Assembly (NCBI GenBank): GCA_025936205.1 | Contig: JAICTU010000558.1 | Location: forward strand, 1 to 5,509 | Direction of reading: 5' to 3' | Origin: Polyangiaceae bacterium | GTDB taxonomy: Bacteria; Myxococcota; Polyangia; Polyangiales; Polyangiaceae | DNA length: 5,509 nucleotides | Shown here: positions 1 to 5,509 of the stretch, one piece after another | Numbering within the stretch: position 1 is the stretch's first letter | Layout: every line of letters begins with the position of its first letter | Notes under the pieces: model-generated | The model's database searches: none | Told to the model about the DNA's origin: nothing | The model's input: only the letters and a program-made list of their open reading frames with translations | Program-made: the position numbers and the translations under genes

Positions 1-1
1 C

Positions 2-1624
2 ACGCTGACGCTGGTGGGGTCCGGCACGTCCTGGACGGACCAGACGAGCGTGCAACTGGACGGAGTGGCCTGCGAGGTGACGGCGCTGCGCGGCGCCGCG
101 GGCGGGTCACAGGAGCTCGACTGCCGTCTGCCCGCCGCAGGCGAAGGACAGAAGAGCATCGCCGTCACCACCGCCGGCGCTTCGGACACGCTGCTCGGCG
201 GTTTCACGTACGAAGCCGGTGACGTGCTCACGGGAGGGCTCAGCGGTGCTCCTCTCGCGGGTGATCTGAACGTGTACGTCACGAGCCCGGGCGGCGCTCC
301 GCTCGCGGGCGCCTACGTGATCCTGGGTACCACCTACGACCTGGAGCGGCTCGGGCAGCCCGGTGCCGGCGTTCGCCAGACGGATGCCGCCGGCCAGGCG
401 CCGTTCCTGGGCGAGGTGACGGCTCCGGTCACAGTCACCGTCGCGGCGCGCTGCTTTCAGCCCCTCACGCTCGCGGCGGTGGCGGTCGACACCGTGCGTG
501 CCGAGCTGACCCCGGTGGCCTCTCCTGATTGTGCCGACGGGCAGCCTCAGCTCTTCGGCGGTTCGCCATCGCGTCCCGTCATCCTCTCCGGGGAGCTGGT
601 CTGGTCGGGAGGGCTGGAGCTGGCGCGCGCCGGCTGGGTCAATGTGCCGGCGCCGGCCAACCCCGCCGAGCAGCGTACCGCCTATGTTTTCCAGCCCAGC
701 GGTGATCCGCAAACGCGCTTTCGTCTGCCGCGTGCGGACTCGGCGATCACGCAGGCTAGCCCCGGGCAAGCTGGCTACAGCTTCCAGCTCGCCACCGGTT
801 CGGGCAGTCGCACGCTGTACGCGCTGGCGGGCATCGAGAACCGCAGCGTCGATCCTCCTCGCTTCACCGCCTATGCGATGGGCATGCTCCGGGGCATCTA
901 CGCGGACCCGGGCGAGACGATCGAGGGGCTCTCGATTGCGATGGACGTGACGCTCGATCAGGCGCTCACGCTGCAGCTGGAGGAGCCCGTCCCCAGCACC
1001 CGCGGGCCCGATCGTCTGGACGTGAGCGTGGCCGTACAGACGCCGGATCAGGGATTTTTGGTGCTGCCGAACCTGGTGGCGGAAGCGCCCGTGCCGGGCA
1101 GCAGCTCTCTGGATCTGGTGGGTCTACCTGCCTTGGTGCGCGCGCTCGAAGGCGCGCAATATGCCGTCAGCGTGCGCGCCGTCACGGGCACCAGCCAGAC
1201 CCTGCCGCAGAGCGTGCTGCCGCTGATCATGGCGCCCGAAGCCAGCCGGACGATCCCGGTGCGCAGCTTCGTGCCGGTGCCTACGCTCAGCGTGGGGGCC
1301 AACGCGGACGGCACTTGGAACCACAGCTTGTCCGTGAGCTGGACCGACCGCGGGCGTAGCGTCGATCTCATCGAATACACGGTGAGCAGCGGCTCCGGCC
1401 TGATCAACTGGACGGTGGCGGCGCCGCCGGACGCGTTGTCCGTCCAGCTGCCGGATCTTTCCGCGCTGCCGCAGGGGGATTTGCTACCCGGTGCCCTGGA
1501 CGTGGTGGCTTCGCTAGCGGGCATGGACGACTTTGATTACGCCAAGCTCGATCTGCGAGCGCTGCGCCGGGCGTCCTGGTCGGCGTATGCGATCGACATC
1601 GCAGCCTCACAGTATGAGCGCTAG
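2..1624 (+). CDS. IPT/TIG-domain surface protein, 5'-truncated by the window edge
   Basis: The frame is open from base 2, so about 540 C-terminal residues are visible and the true start is outside the window. The GTG at 14 falls inside a domain strand and is not a start. Bases 2-214 encode an IPT/TIG immunoglobulin-like fold: a G-S-G-T-S-W turn, a V-x-L-D-G-V-A-C strand with a second Cys 17 residues later, and a closing G-G-F-T-Y. Bases about 260-508 resemble a carboxypeptidase-regulatory/transthyretin-like domain (L-N-V-Y-V-T-S-P-G-G-A-P-L-A-G-A-Y-V, then D-A-A-G-Q-A). The rest is beta-rich, Thr/Ser/Val/Pro-rich and shows no membrane span or catalytic motif I recognise. Such architectures are usual in secreted or outer-surface proteins, but the signal peptide would be off-window. 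Its stop overlaps the next gene by 11 bases, suggesting co-expression. Coding status is secure; the role is unknown, with adhesion or ligand binding only a guess. Confidence 0.85.
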   Translation, partial: TLTLVGSGTSWTDQTSVQLDGVACEVTALRGAAGGSQELDCRLPAAGEGQKSIAVTTAGASDTLLGGFTYEAGDVLTGGLSGAPLAGDLNVYVTSPGGAPLAGAYVILGTTYDLERLGQPGAGVRQTDAAGQAPFLGEVTAPVTVTVAARCFQPLTLAAVAVDTVRAELTPVASPDCADGQPQLFGGSPSRPVILSGELVWSGGLELARAGWVNVPAPANPAEQRTAYVFQPSGDPQTRFRLPRADSAITQASPGQAGYSFQLATGSGSRTLYALAGIENRSVDPPRFTAYAMGMLRGIYADPGETIEGLSIAMDVTLDQALTLQLEEPVPSTRGPDRLDVSVAVQTPDQGFLVLPNLVAEAPVPGSSSLDLVGLPALVRALEGAQYAVSVRAVTGTSQTLPQSVLPLIMAPEASRTIPVRSFVPVPTLSVGANADGTWNHSLSVSWTDRGRSVDLIEYTVSSGSGLINWTVAAPPDALSVQLPDLSALPQGDLLPGALDVVASLAGMDDFDYAKLDLRALRRASWSAYAIDIAASQYER

Positions 1625-3611
1625 AGCTGCCGCGCTGGTCTGCGCGATCGGAGTGCTGGGCGGCGCTTGTTCGTTTGATCCAGCCGATCGTTGGATCCGG
1701 CGCCCGCCGCAGCCGGGTTCCAGCGAGGTCGTGGCGCAAGAGGCTCAATGCCGTGTGGGGGCGGTGCGCTGCACGACGGCGCTGGAGCGCTGCAGCGACC
1801 CTGGCTCGGGCCCGGAGTGGAGTGTGCTCGACGACTGCGCGTCTCGCGGTCAGGTGTGCTCGGACGAGCTGCAGGCTTGCGCCAACTGCATCCCGAATGG
1901 CCAGAGCTGCGACGGGCAGACGGTGCTGCGTTGCGACGCGCTCGGCGAGACCGCGACTCCCGTCACCGAATGTGACACCTCGAAGGCCGAGGCCTGCCGC
2001 GGTGGCAGCTGCACCAACCTCTGTACGCTGGCTGCCGAGCAGCGCAGCAACGTGGGCTGCGAGTACTGGGCGGTCGATCTGGACAATGCGGTCGCCGGAC
2101 CGACGCTGAACGCCGCGGCCCAGCAGTTCGCGGTCGTGGTCAGCAATCCTCAGCCGGACCTGAGCGCGCTGGTCCGCATCGAGCGCGACGACAGCGCGCC
2201 CGGTGACGTGAACGTGCCGGTGGAAGTCGCGCAGGCGACGGTCTCGCCCTTCAATCTGGCGGTCTTTCCCTTGCCGGCGCGCGAGGTCGATGGATCGCCG
2301 CCGGGGCAATACAATACCGGCAGCAACACCGCGCTCACGCGCCACGCCTACCGCGTGACGAGCACGGTGCCCGTGGTCGCATTCCAGTTCAATCCGCTGC
2401 AGAACGTGGACGTGTTCTCCAACGACGCCTCGCTGCTCAAGCCGGTGGAGGGCTTGCGCGGTAACGTCGGAACGCTGGAAGACGCCTATGTCGTGCTGGG
2501 TTGGCCGCAGACGATCGCCGCCACCGACAACCCGGACACCAATTTCGGTTCCGACACGCCGCTGAATTTTCGCGCTTTCCTGACCATCACGGGCACGCGC
2601 GCCGACACGCGCGTGCGGGTTACGACCGCGGCCCGCGTGATCGGCGGCGGTCCCGTGACGGAGCTGCAAGCCGGCGCCAGCGCGGAGTTTACGATCGGCG
2701 CGTTCGACGTGTTGAACCTGGAGACGGACGACTTCGGCGCGGACTTCTCCAGCTCGATCGTCGCGGCCGACGCCCCGGTGGCGGTGTTCAGCGGCAGCGA
2801 GGCCAGCGACGCCCCGCGCTTCGATCGCATCGCCGAGCGGCGCTGCTGCGCCGACCACCTCGAGGAACAGCTCGATCCGATCCGCAGCGCCGGCAAGCGC
2901 TTCGTGGCAGCGCTCAGCTCCAATCGCCACCTGGCTCTGGCCAACGCCGGCGCGCTGCTCCAAGCGGAGCTCGAACCGGAGGTGTTTCGAATCATGGCCG
3001 TCCTGCCCGGGGGCGCCACCGTCACCACCAGCCTGCCCGGGGAGCTGAAGGAATTTCATCTCGATGCGCGCGGCAGCTGGCGAGAGATCGTGGCCACGCG
3101 TGACTTCTGGATCGAGAGCGACAGCCCGGTGACCCTGGGCAATATCACCGCGAGCCAGAGCGCCGCCGGTATCCCCGGAAATTTGCCCGGTGGCGACCCG
3201 AGCTTGATCATCGTGCCGCCGATCGAGCAGTACCGCGCCGACTACGTGTTCTTGACTCCGGATCTGTACGCCTTCGACTTCCTGCGCATCGTCGCGCCAC
3301 GCACCGCGCGTGTGCTGCTCGACTCCGTCTCGGTCGAGAGCTTGCCGGGCTGCCACCTGGAGCGAGGCACGGTGCTCGACCAGCCGCTGCCTGCGGCGTT
3401 CGGCTACGTCGTGTACCACTGCCAGCTGAGCTTCCCCGTCATCGATCCCTCGCTCCAGGCGGATGACGCGCTGAAACCCGGCGAGCAGAGCGACGGCGTG
3501 CACGAAGTGCGCAGCGATCAGCCTGTGGGTGTCATCGTCGACGGCTTCGACCGCAACGTGAGCTACGGATACGCGGCGGGGACCGACCTGCGCGAGATCG
3601 TGCCCCGTTAG
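1614..3611 (+). CDS. Putative lipoprotein with tandem six-Cys modules and IgGFc-binding-type domain
   Basis: This is a 665-residue protein. Residues 1-19 look like a lipoprotein signal peptide: an Arg in the n-region, a hydrophobic core A-A-A-L-V-C-A-I-G-V-L, then G-G-A-C with Cys19 as the lipidation candidate. The lipobox is imperfect because position -3 is Gly. Residues 46-149 hold 14 cysteines in two similar modules. Residues about 145-650 match the IgGFc-binding family common in myxobacteria: N-V-G-C-E-Y-W-A-V-D-L-D-N, F-A-V-V-V-S-N-P, G-W-P-Q-T, F-D-V-L-N-L-E-T-D, V-F-S-G-S-E-A-S-D-A-P, C-C-A-D-H-L-E-E-Q-L, and a closing D-G-F-D-R-N-V-S-Y-G-Y. The family name comes from an animal mucin-like protein; IgG binding should not be assumed here. 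I chose ATG 1614 because it places the signal peptide at the N-terminus. ATG 1587 would add nine residues and remains possible. No Shine-Dalgarno is visible, so coupling to the overlapping upstream gene is likely. The protein probably sits on the envelope surface. Confidence 0.88.
   Translation: MSARAAALVCAIGVLGGACSFDPADRWIRRPPQPGSSEVVAQEAQCRVGAVRCTTALERCSDPGSGPEWSVLDDCASRGQVCSDELQACANCIPNGQSCDGQTVLRCDALGETATPVTECDTSKAEACRGGSCTNLCTLAAEQRSNVGCEYWAVDLDNAVAGPTLNAAAQQFAVVVSNPQPDLSALVRIERDDSAPGDVNVPVEVAQATVSPFNLAVFPLPAREVDGSPPGQYNTGSNTALTRHAYRVTSTVPVVAFQFNPLQNVDVFSNDASLLKPVEGLRGNVGTLEDAYVVLGWPQTIAATDNPDTNFGSDTPLNFRAFLTITGTRADTRVRVTTAARVIGGGPVTELQAGASAEFTIGAFDVLNLETDDFGADFSSSIVAADAPVAVFSGSEASDAPRFDRIAERRCCADHLEEQLDPIRSAGKRFVAALSSNRHLALANAGALLQAELEPEVFRIMAVLPGGATVTTSLPGELKEFHLDARGSWREIVATRDFWIESDSPVTLGNITASQSAAGIPGNLPGGDPSLIIVPPIEQYRADYVFLTPDLYAFDFLRIVAPRTARVLLDSVSVESLPGCHLERGTVLDQPLPAAFGYVVYHCQLSFPVIDPSLQADDALKPGEQSDGVHEVRSDQPVGVIVDGFDRNVSYGYAAGTDLREIVPR
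1749..2012 (+). repeat. Two tandem six-cysteine modules within the IgGFc-type protein
   Basis: Module 1 has cysteines at residues 46, 53, 60, 75, 82 and 89 (spacings 7-7-15-7-7). Module 2 has them at 92, 99, 107, 120, 128 and 133 (spacings 7-8-13-8-5). In both, a short x-L-x-R-C or L-E-R-C strand is followed by a longer loop and then an acidic residue or two before the next Cys. The similar spacing suggests a diverged internal duplication. The modules are expected to be disulfide-bonded outside the cytoplasm. Further cysteines at 137 and 149 lead into the IgGFc-type domain. Whether this matches a named domain cannot be settled by eye. Confidence 0.6.
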
Positions 3612-3681
3612 CGAGCACGGCGGGTATTCATTTGTTCAGCATCGTGGGTTTCCGTTTCGCGCTTCAGTGGCTCTTCGCCGG

Positions 3682-3707
3682 GCCATGGCGTAGGTAGCCG
3701 CCATGGC
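3682..3707 (+). promoter_or_regulatory. Stem-loop over the lspA translation start
   Basis: A perfect 9-bp stem forms between GCCATGGCG (3682-3690) and CGCCATGGC (3699-3707) around the 8-base loop TAGGTAGC. The lspA start codon (3703-3705) lies in the 3' arm. The only Shine-Dalgarno-like sequence, AGG at 3692-3694, lies in the loop 8 bases from the start. In mRNA this could limit or modulate initiation. The 91-base gap that contains it (3612-3702) is locally richer in T but shows no promoter pair I would defend. The structure is directly readable; a regulatory role is inferred. Confidence 0.4.
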
Positions 3708-4422
3708 TGAGCTGCCAGACCCCGAAGTTTCCCCCGCCGTTTCTCCGCCCGCGGACCCTCCCGAGATGGTCGAGTCCGACGCGACCGAGCAGCCGCCAGC
3801 AGGGAGGGGTCGCCCCGGCTTCATCTTCTTCGGCATCGTGGCCGCGCTGAGCCTGCTCTGCGACGTGGCCTCGAAGGCGTGGGCGGAGGTCGAGCTGACC
3901 CGCCGCTCGCTGCTCGATCCGATGGTGCTGGTCGAGCACCACCTGAGCTTCGCGCTCGCTTACAACCGCGGCGGGGCGTGGGGCTTGTTGCAGAACGCCA
4001 GCGAGACCCTGCGGCGCCCGTTCTTCCTCGTCGTCAGCATGGCCGCGATCGCATTCATCGTATCGCTGTACGGCAAGGTGCAGCCGGGGCAGCGGGCGCT
4101 GCGCTGGGGGCTGCCGCTGGTGCTGGGCGGGGCCCTCGGAAACCTCGCTGACCGCATCACGCGGGGAAGCGTGGTGGATTTCATCGACTACCGAGCGGGC
4201 TGGGTCGAGAGCATGAACCAGCTGATCGCCTCGGTGGTCTCGGGCTGGCACGTCACCGATCACTGGCCCACCTTCAACGTGGCAGACATTTCGATCTGTG
4301 TAGGTGTGGGTCTGATGGCGCTCGACATGTTGCTCTCGGGGCGCCGCAATCTTCCCGGCGCGCGAGCAGAGTCTCGTCGCGAACGGCGCCGGCCCTCGTC
4401 CGCGCCCCATCCCGTGAGATGA
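3703..4422 (+). CDS. lspA: Lipoprotein signal peptidase (signal peptidase II)
   Basis: LspA is an inner-membrane aspartyl protease that removes the signal peptide from prolipoproteins after diacylglyceryl modification at the lipobox Cys. All family landmarks are present: D54-x-x-S-K58 in the first helix, N88-R-G-G-A-W-G94, G-A-L-G-N147-L-A-D150-R151, V-V-D159-F-I-D, and F191-N-V-A-D195. D159 and D195 align with the catalytic Asp pair. Four membrane helices are visible at about 39-57, 106-123, 133-150 and 194-211. At 239 residues it is longer than the usual 160-170. The extra length comes from an N-terminal Pro/acidic extension (1-38), about 17 extra residues between the catalytic aspartates, and a basic C-terminal tail (214-239). 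ATG 3703 is preceded by a weak AGG; ATG 3766 is an alternative start that would shorten the extension. It lies just upstream of lgt, the preceding step of the same pathway. Confidence 0.96.
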   Translation: MAELPDPEVSPAVSPPADPPEMVESDATEQPPAGRGRPGFIFFGIVAALSLLCDVASKAWAEVELTRRSLLDPMVLVEHHLSFALAYNRGGAWGLLQNASETLRRPFFLVVSMAAIAFIVSLYGKVQPGQRALRWGLPLVLGGALGNLADRITRGSVVDFIDYRAGWVESMNQLIASVVSGWHVTDHWPTFNVADISICVGVGLMALDMLLSGRRNLPGARAESRRERRRPSSAPHPVR

Positions 4423-4478
4423 AGTCGCTGTTCTCCTCCTGCGCTGCGCTGCGCGCGCTCGCTTCTCGGGAGCTCTGA
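4419..4478 (+). other. Possible 19-codon leader mini-ORF between lspA and lgt
   Basis: An ATG at 4419 overlaps the lspA stop in an ATGA arrangement. It opens a 19-codon frame (starting M-K-S-L-F-S-S-C) that ends with TGA at 4476-4478, two bases before the lgt start. It therefore nearly fills the lspA-lgt gap and spans the lgt ribosome-binding site. This geometry would suit ribosome hand-over from lspA to lgt, but GC-rich DNA readily yields short open frames and no good Shine-Dalgarno precedes the ATG. I regard it as a candidate only. Confidence 0.22.
4468..4472 (+). promoter_or_regulatory. Ribosome-binding site of lgt
   Basis: GGGAG lies 8 bases before ATG 4481. It is the best Shine-Dalgarno match in the window and fixes the lgt start, which agrees with where Lgt homologues begin. 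Confidence 0.65.
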
Positions 4479-4480
4479 AC

Positions 4481-5428
4481 ATGCACCCGACGCTCTTCAC
4501 CGTGCTCGGCTACCATGTGTCGAGCTACATGCTGCTGATCGGCGTCGGCTTCCTCTTCGCCACGACGATGGGCGCCATCTGGGTGCGCCGCGTGGGGCAG
4601 AACCCGGACACGATCGTCGACCTGGGCCTCGCTGCCGTGGTGGCAGGCCTGGTGGGAGCTCGGCTGCTGCACGTGCTCGCGGACGGCTATTTCTGGGACT
4701 ACGTGCATCTGTGCACTGACCCCAGCAAGGTGGCCTGGCCGGTGCCGCGCAGCGAGTGCCTGGAAGAGCTGTCTGGAGTCTGGGACGCCGCAGCCGCAGT
4801 GTGCCGCCCGAAGCAGGCCGATTGCTGGGCTTGGGCTCAGATCTGGGGCGGGGGGCTGACGTTCTACGGGGGCTTCATCGCCGCCACACTGGCTGCCAGC
4901 TGGCTGTTTCGGCGCGACCGGTTCCCGTTCTGGAAGGGCGTCGACATGGGCGGGATGATGGTACCGATCGGGCTCGGGCTCGGTCGCCTCGGTTGCGTCA
5001 TGGTGGGCTGCTGCTTCGGCAAGGTTTGCGATCGACCCTGGGCGTTGCGCTTCCCCTCGCACAGTCCTGCGAGCGAGTGGCAAGCCCGCCAGCACTTGCT
5101 CGACAGTCCGCTGCGCGCTTCGCTCGCCGTGCATCCCACACAGCTCTACGAGTCGTTCGCCGCGCTCGCGATCGCTGCGTTTCTGATCCTGTATCTGCAG
5201 GCACGGAAGCGCTATGACGGCCAAATCTTCGCTGCCTTTCTGGTGCTCTACGCGCTCAGCCGCTTCGTCATCGAATTCTTCCGCAGCGACGAGCGCGGTG
5301 GCTGGCTGTGGCTCTCGACCTCGCAATGGATCGGGTTGGTGATGCTCGGTGCTGCGATCGCCATCGATCGCGGCCGCGGCTGGCGTCGTCCCCGCGCCGT
5401 CGCGCCCGCTTTTTCGCCCATCCCCTAG
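4481..5428 (+). CDS. lgt: Prolipoprotein diacylglyceryl transferase
   Basis: Lgt is a polytopic inner-membrane enzyme that moves the diacylglyceryl group of phosphatidylglycerol onto the lipobox Cys thiol, the first step of lipoprotein maturation. Recognisable elements of the 315-residue protein are Y16 in the first helix, G-G-L-T-F-Y129-G-G (E. coli has His103 at this Tyr), G-L-G-L-G-R169-L-G-C172 followed by G-C-C-F-G180-K, H218-P-T-Q-L-Y-E224, and S-R261-F-V-I-E-F-F-R. R169, G180 and R261 match E. coli R143, G154 and R239. The position of E. coli N146 is Cys here, as in many Lgt proteins with the GCC-F/Y-G-R/K signature. Several hydrophobic segments fit the multi-span topology. A loop at about 67-120 is some 35-40 residues longer than in E. 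coli and carries Cys 78, 93, 108 and 115. The start is supported by GGGAG upstream. With lspA it forms a compact maturation pair; no lnt is in the window. Confidence 0.96.
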   Translation: MHPTLFTVLGYHVSSYMLLIGVGFLFATTMGAIWVRRVGQNPDTIVDLGLAAVVAGLVGARLLHVLADGYFWDYVHLCTDPSKVAWPVPRSECLEELSGVWDAAAAVCRPKQADCWAWAQIWGGGLTFYGGFIAATLAASWLFRRDRFPFWKGVDMGGMMVPIGLGLGRLGCVMVGCCFGKVCDRPWALRFPSHSPASEWQARQHLLDSPLRASLAVHPTQLYESFAALAIAAFLILYLQARKRYDGQIFAAFLVLYALSRFVIEFFRSDERGGWLWLSTSQWIGLVMLGAAIAIDRGRGWRRPRAVAPAFSPIP

Positions 5429-5441
5429 CTGCGTCAGCTAG
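5425..5441 (+). promoter_or_regulatory. Inverted repeat over the lgt stop codon
   Basis: CTAGCTG (5425-5431) and CAGCTAG (5435-5441) form a perfect 7-bp stem with loop CGT. The lgt TAG stop is inside the 5' arm. No T-run follows, so this is not a standard rho-independent terminator. A second CTAGCTG at 5458-5464 could compete for the middle arm, which would place the ATG at 5451 in a loop. Confidence 0.35.
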
Positions 5442-5450
5442 ACTCCGCAC

Positions 5451-5509
5451 ATGTTGGCTAGCTGCCGGTTCAACGCGCTCCACTGCGTTCTCCTGTTCAG
5501 CGCGCTCTG
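5451..5509 (+). CDS. Start of an unidentified exported protein, truncated by the window edge
   Basis: An ATG 22 bases after the lgt stop opens a frame that continues to the end of the window, giving 19 complete codons. The residues (M-L-A-S-C-R-F-N-A-L, then H-C-V-L-L-F-S-A-L) have a short n-region with one Arg followed by a hydrophobic run, which resembles the start of a signal peptide or membrane anchor. There is no clear Shine-Dalgarno before the ATG. Too little is visible to name a family, and the frame could be open by chance. The short gap suggests possible co-transcription with lgt. Confidence 0.4.
   Translation, partial: MLASCRFNALHCVLLFSAL

Noticed and set aside
14..16. GTG at 14 as the start of the TIG protein
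   Set aside because: The same frame is open to base 2 and the residues before it (T-L-T-L) continue the IPT/TIG strand, so the gene enters from outside the window.
1588..1603. TGCGAT-CGAC-ATCGCA inverted repeat just before ATG 1614
   Set aside because: The 6-bp arms are within the coding end of the TIG gene and encode ordinary residues; too short to claim as an operator or hairpin without conservation.
2593..2616. A 9-bp inverted repeat with a 6-base loop (GCACGCGCG / CGCGCGTGC)
   Set aside because: It sits inside the conserved coding part of the IgGFc-type domain and consists of CG alternation; expected by chance at this base composition.
1404..3503. A 699-codon open frame on the - strand opposite the IgGFc-type gene
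   Set aside because: Its translation is Arg/His/Gln/Gly-rich, with no domain or signal, and lies exactly antisense to a gene with clear family motifs. GC-rich coding DNA routinely leaves such frames open.
3612..3681. Possible promoter or terminator between the IgGFc-type gene and lspA
   Set aside because: The T-richer stretch near 3627-3656 has no convincing -35/-10 or -24/-12 pair, and no GC stem followed by a T-run is present.
4441..4463. GC-alternating low-complexity stretch upstream of lgt
   Set aside because: A short run of GCGCT/GCGCGC units without a stable unit length; not a real tandem repeat.
4274..5326. A 350-codon open frame on the - strand across the lspA-lgt region
   Set aside because: Low-complexity translation rich in Arg, Ala and His with no recognisable motif; it shadows two well-supported enzymes and crosses their boundary.

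Overview
The window is very GC-rich, densely coding DNA with all recognisable genes on the + strand. The gene content points to a member of the Myxococcota, probably a Polyangiales/Sorangium-like bacterium. The basis is a protein pair of a kind abundant in that group (an IPT/TIG-domain surface protein and a Cys-rich protein with an IgGFc-binding domain), strong G/C third-position bias, and Lgt/LspA proteins with enlarged loops. The assignment is by family resemblance, not by a marker gene.

Layout. (1) 2-1624 is the 3' part of a predicted extracellular beta-rich protein with an IPT/TIG fold and a carboxypeptidase-regulatory-like domain; its N-terminus lies outside the window. (2) 1614-3611 overlaps it by 11 bases and encodes a 665-residue putative lipoprotein with two tandem six-cysteine modules followed by an IgGFc-binding-type domain. 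(3) After a 91-base gap comes lspA (3703-4422, signal peptidase II), whose start codon lies in a 9-bp stem. (4) A 58-base gap, almost filled by a 19-codon mini-ORF, leads to lgt (4481-5428, prolipoprotein diacylglyceryl transferase). (5) After lgt, an inverted repeat and a third copy of its arm surround the probable start (5451) of a gene that runs off the right edge and begins like a signal peptide.

How it fits together. Lgt attaches diacylglycerol to the lipobox cysteine of prolipoproteins and LspA then cleaves the signal peptide, so the right half is a two-gene lipoprotein-maturation unit. The left half encodes cell-surface proteins, one of which looks like a substrate of that pathway. Whether the four genes share transcription is not shown: the 91-base gap could hold a promoter, but none is convincing by eye.

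I see no RNA gene, mobile element, CRISPR array or clear rho-independent terminator. The two enzymes are well-known families. The less ordinary features are the enlarged extracytoplasmic loops in both enzymes, the six-Cys tandem modules, and the secondary structures at the lspA start and the lgt 3' end.
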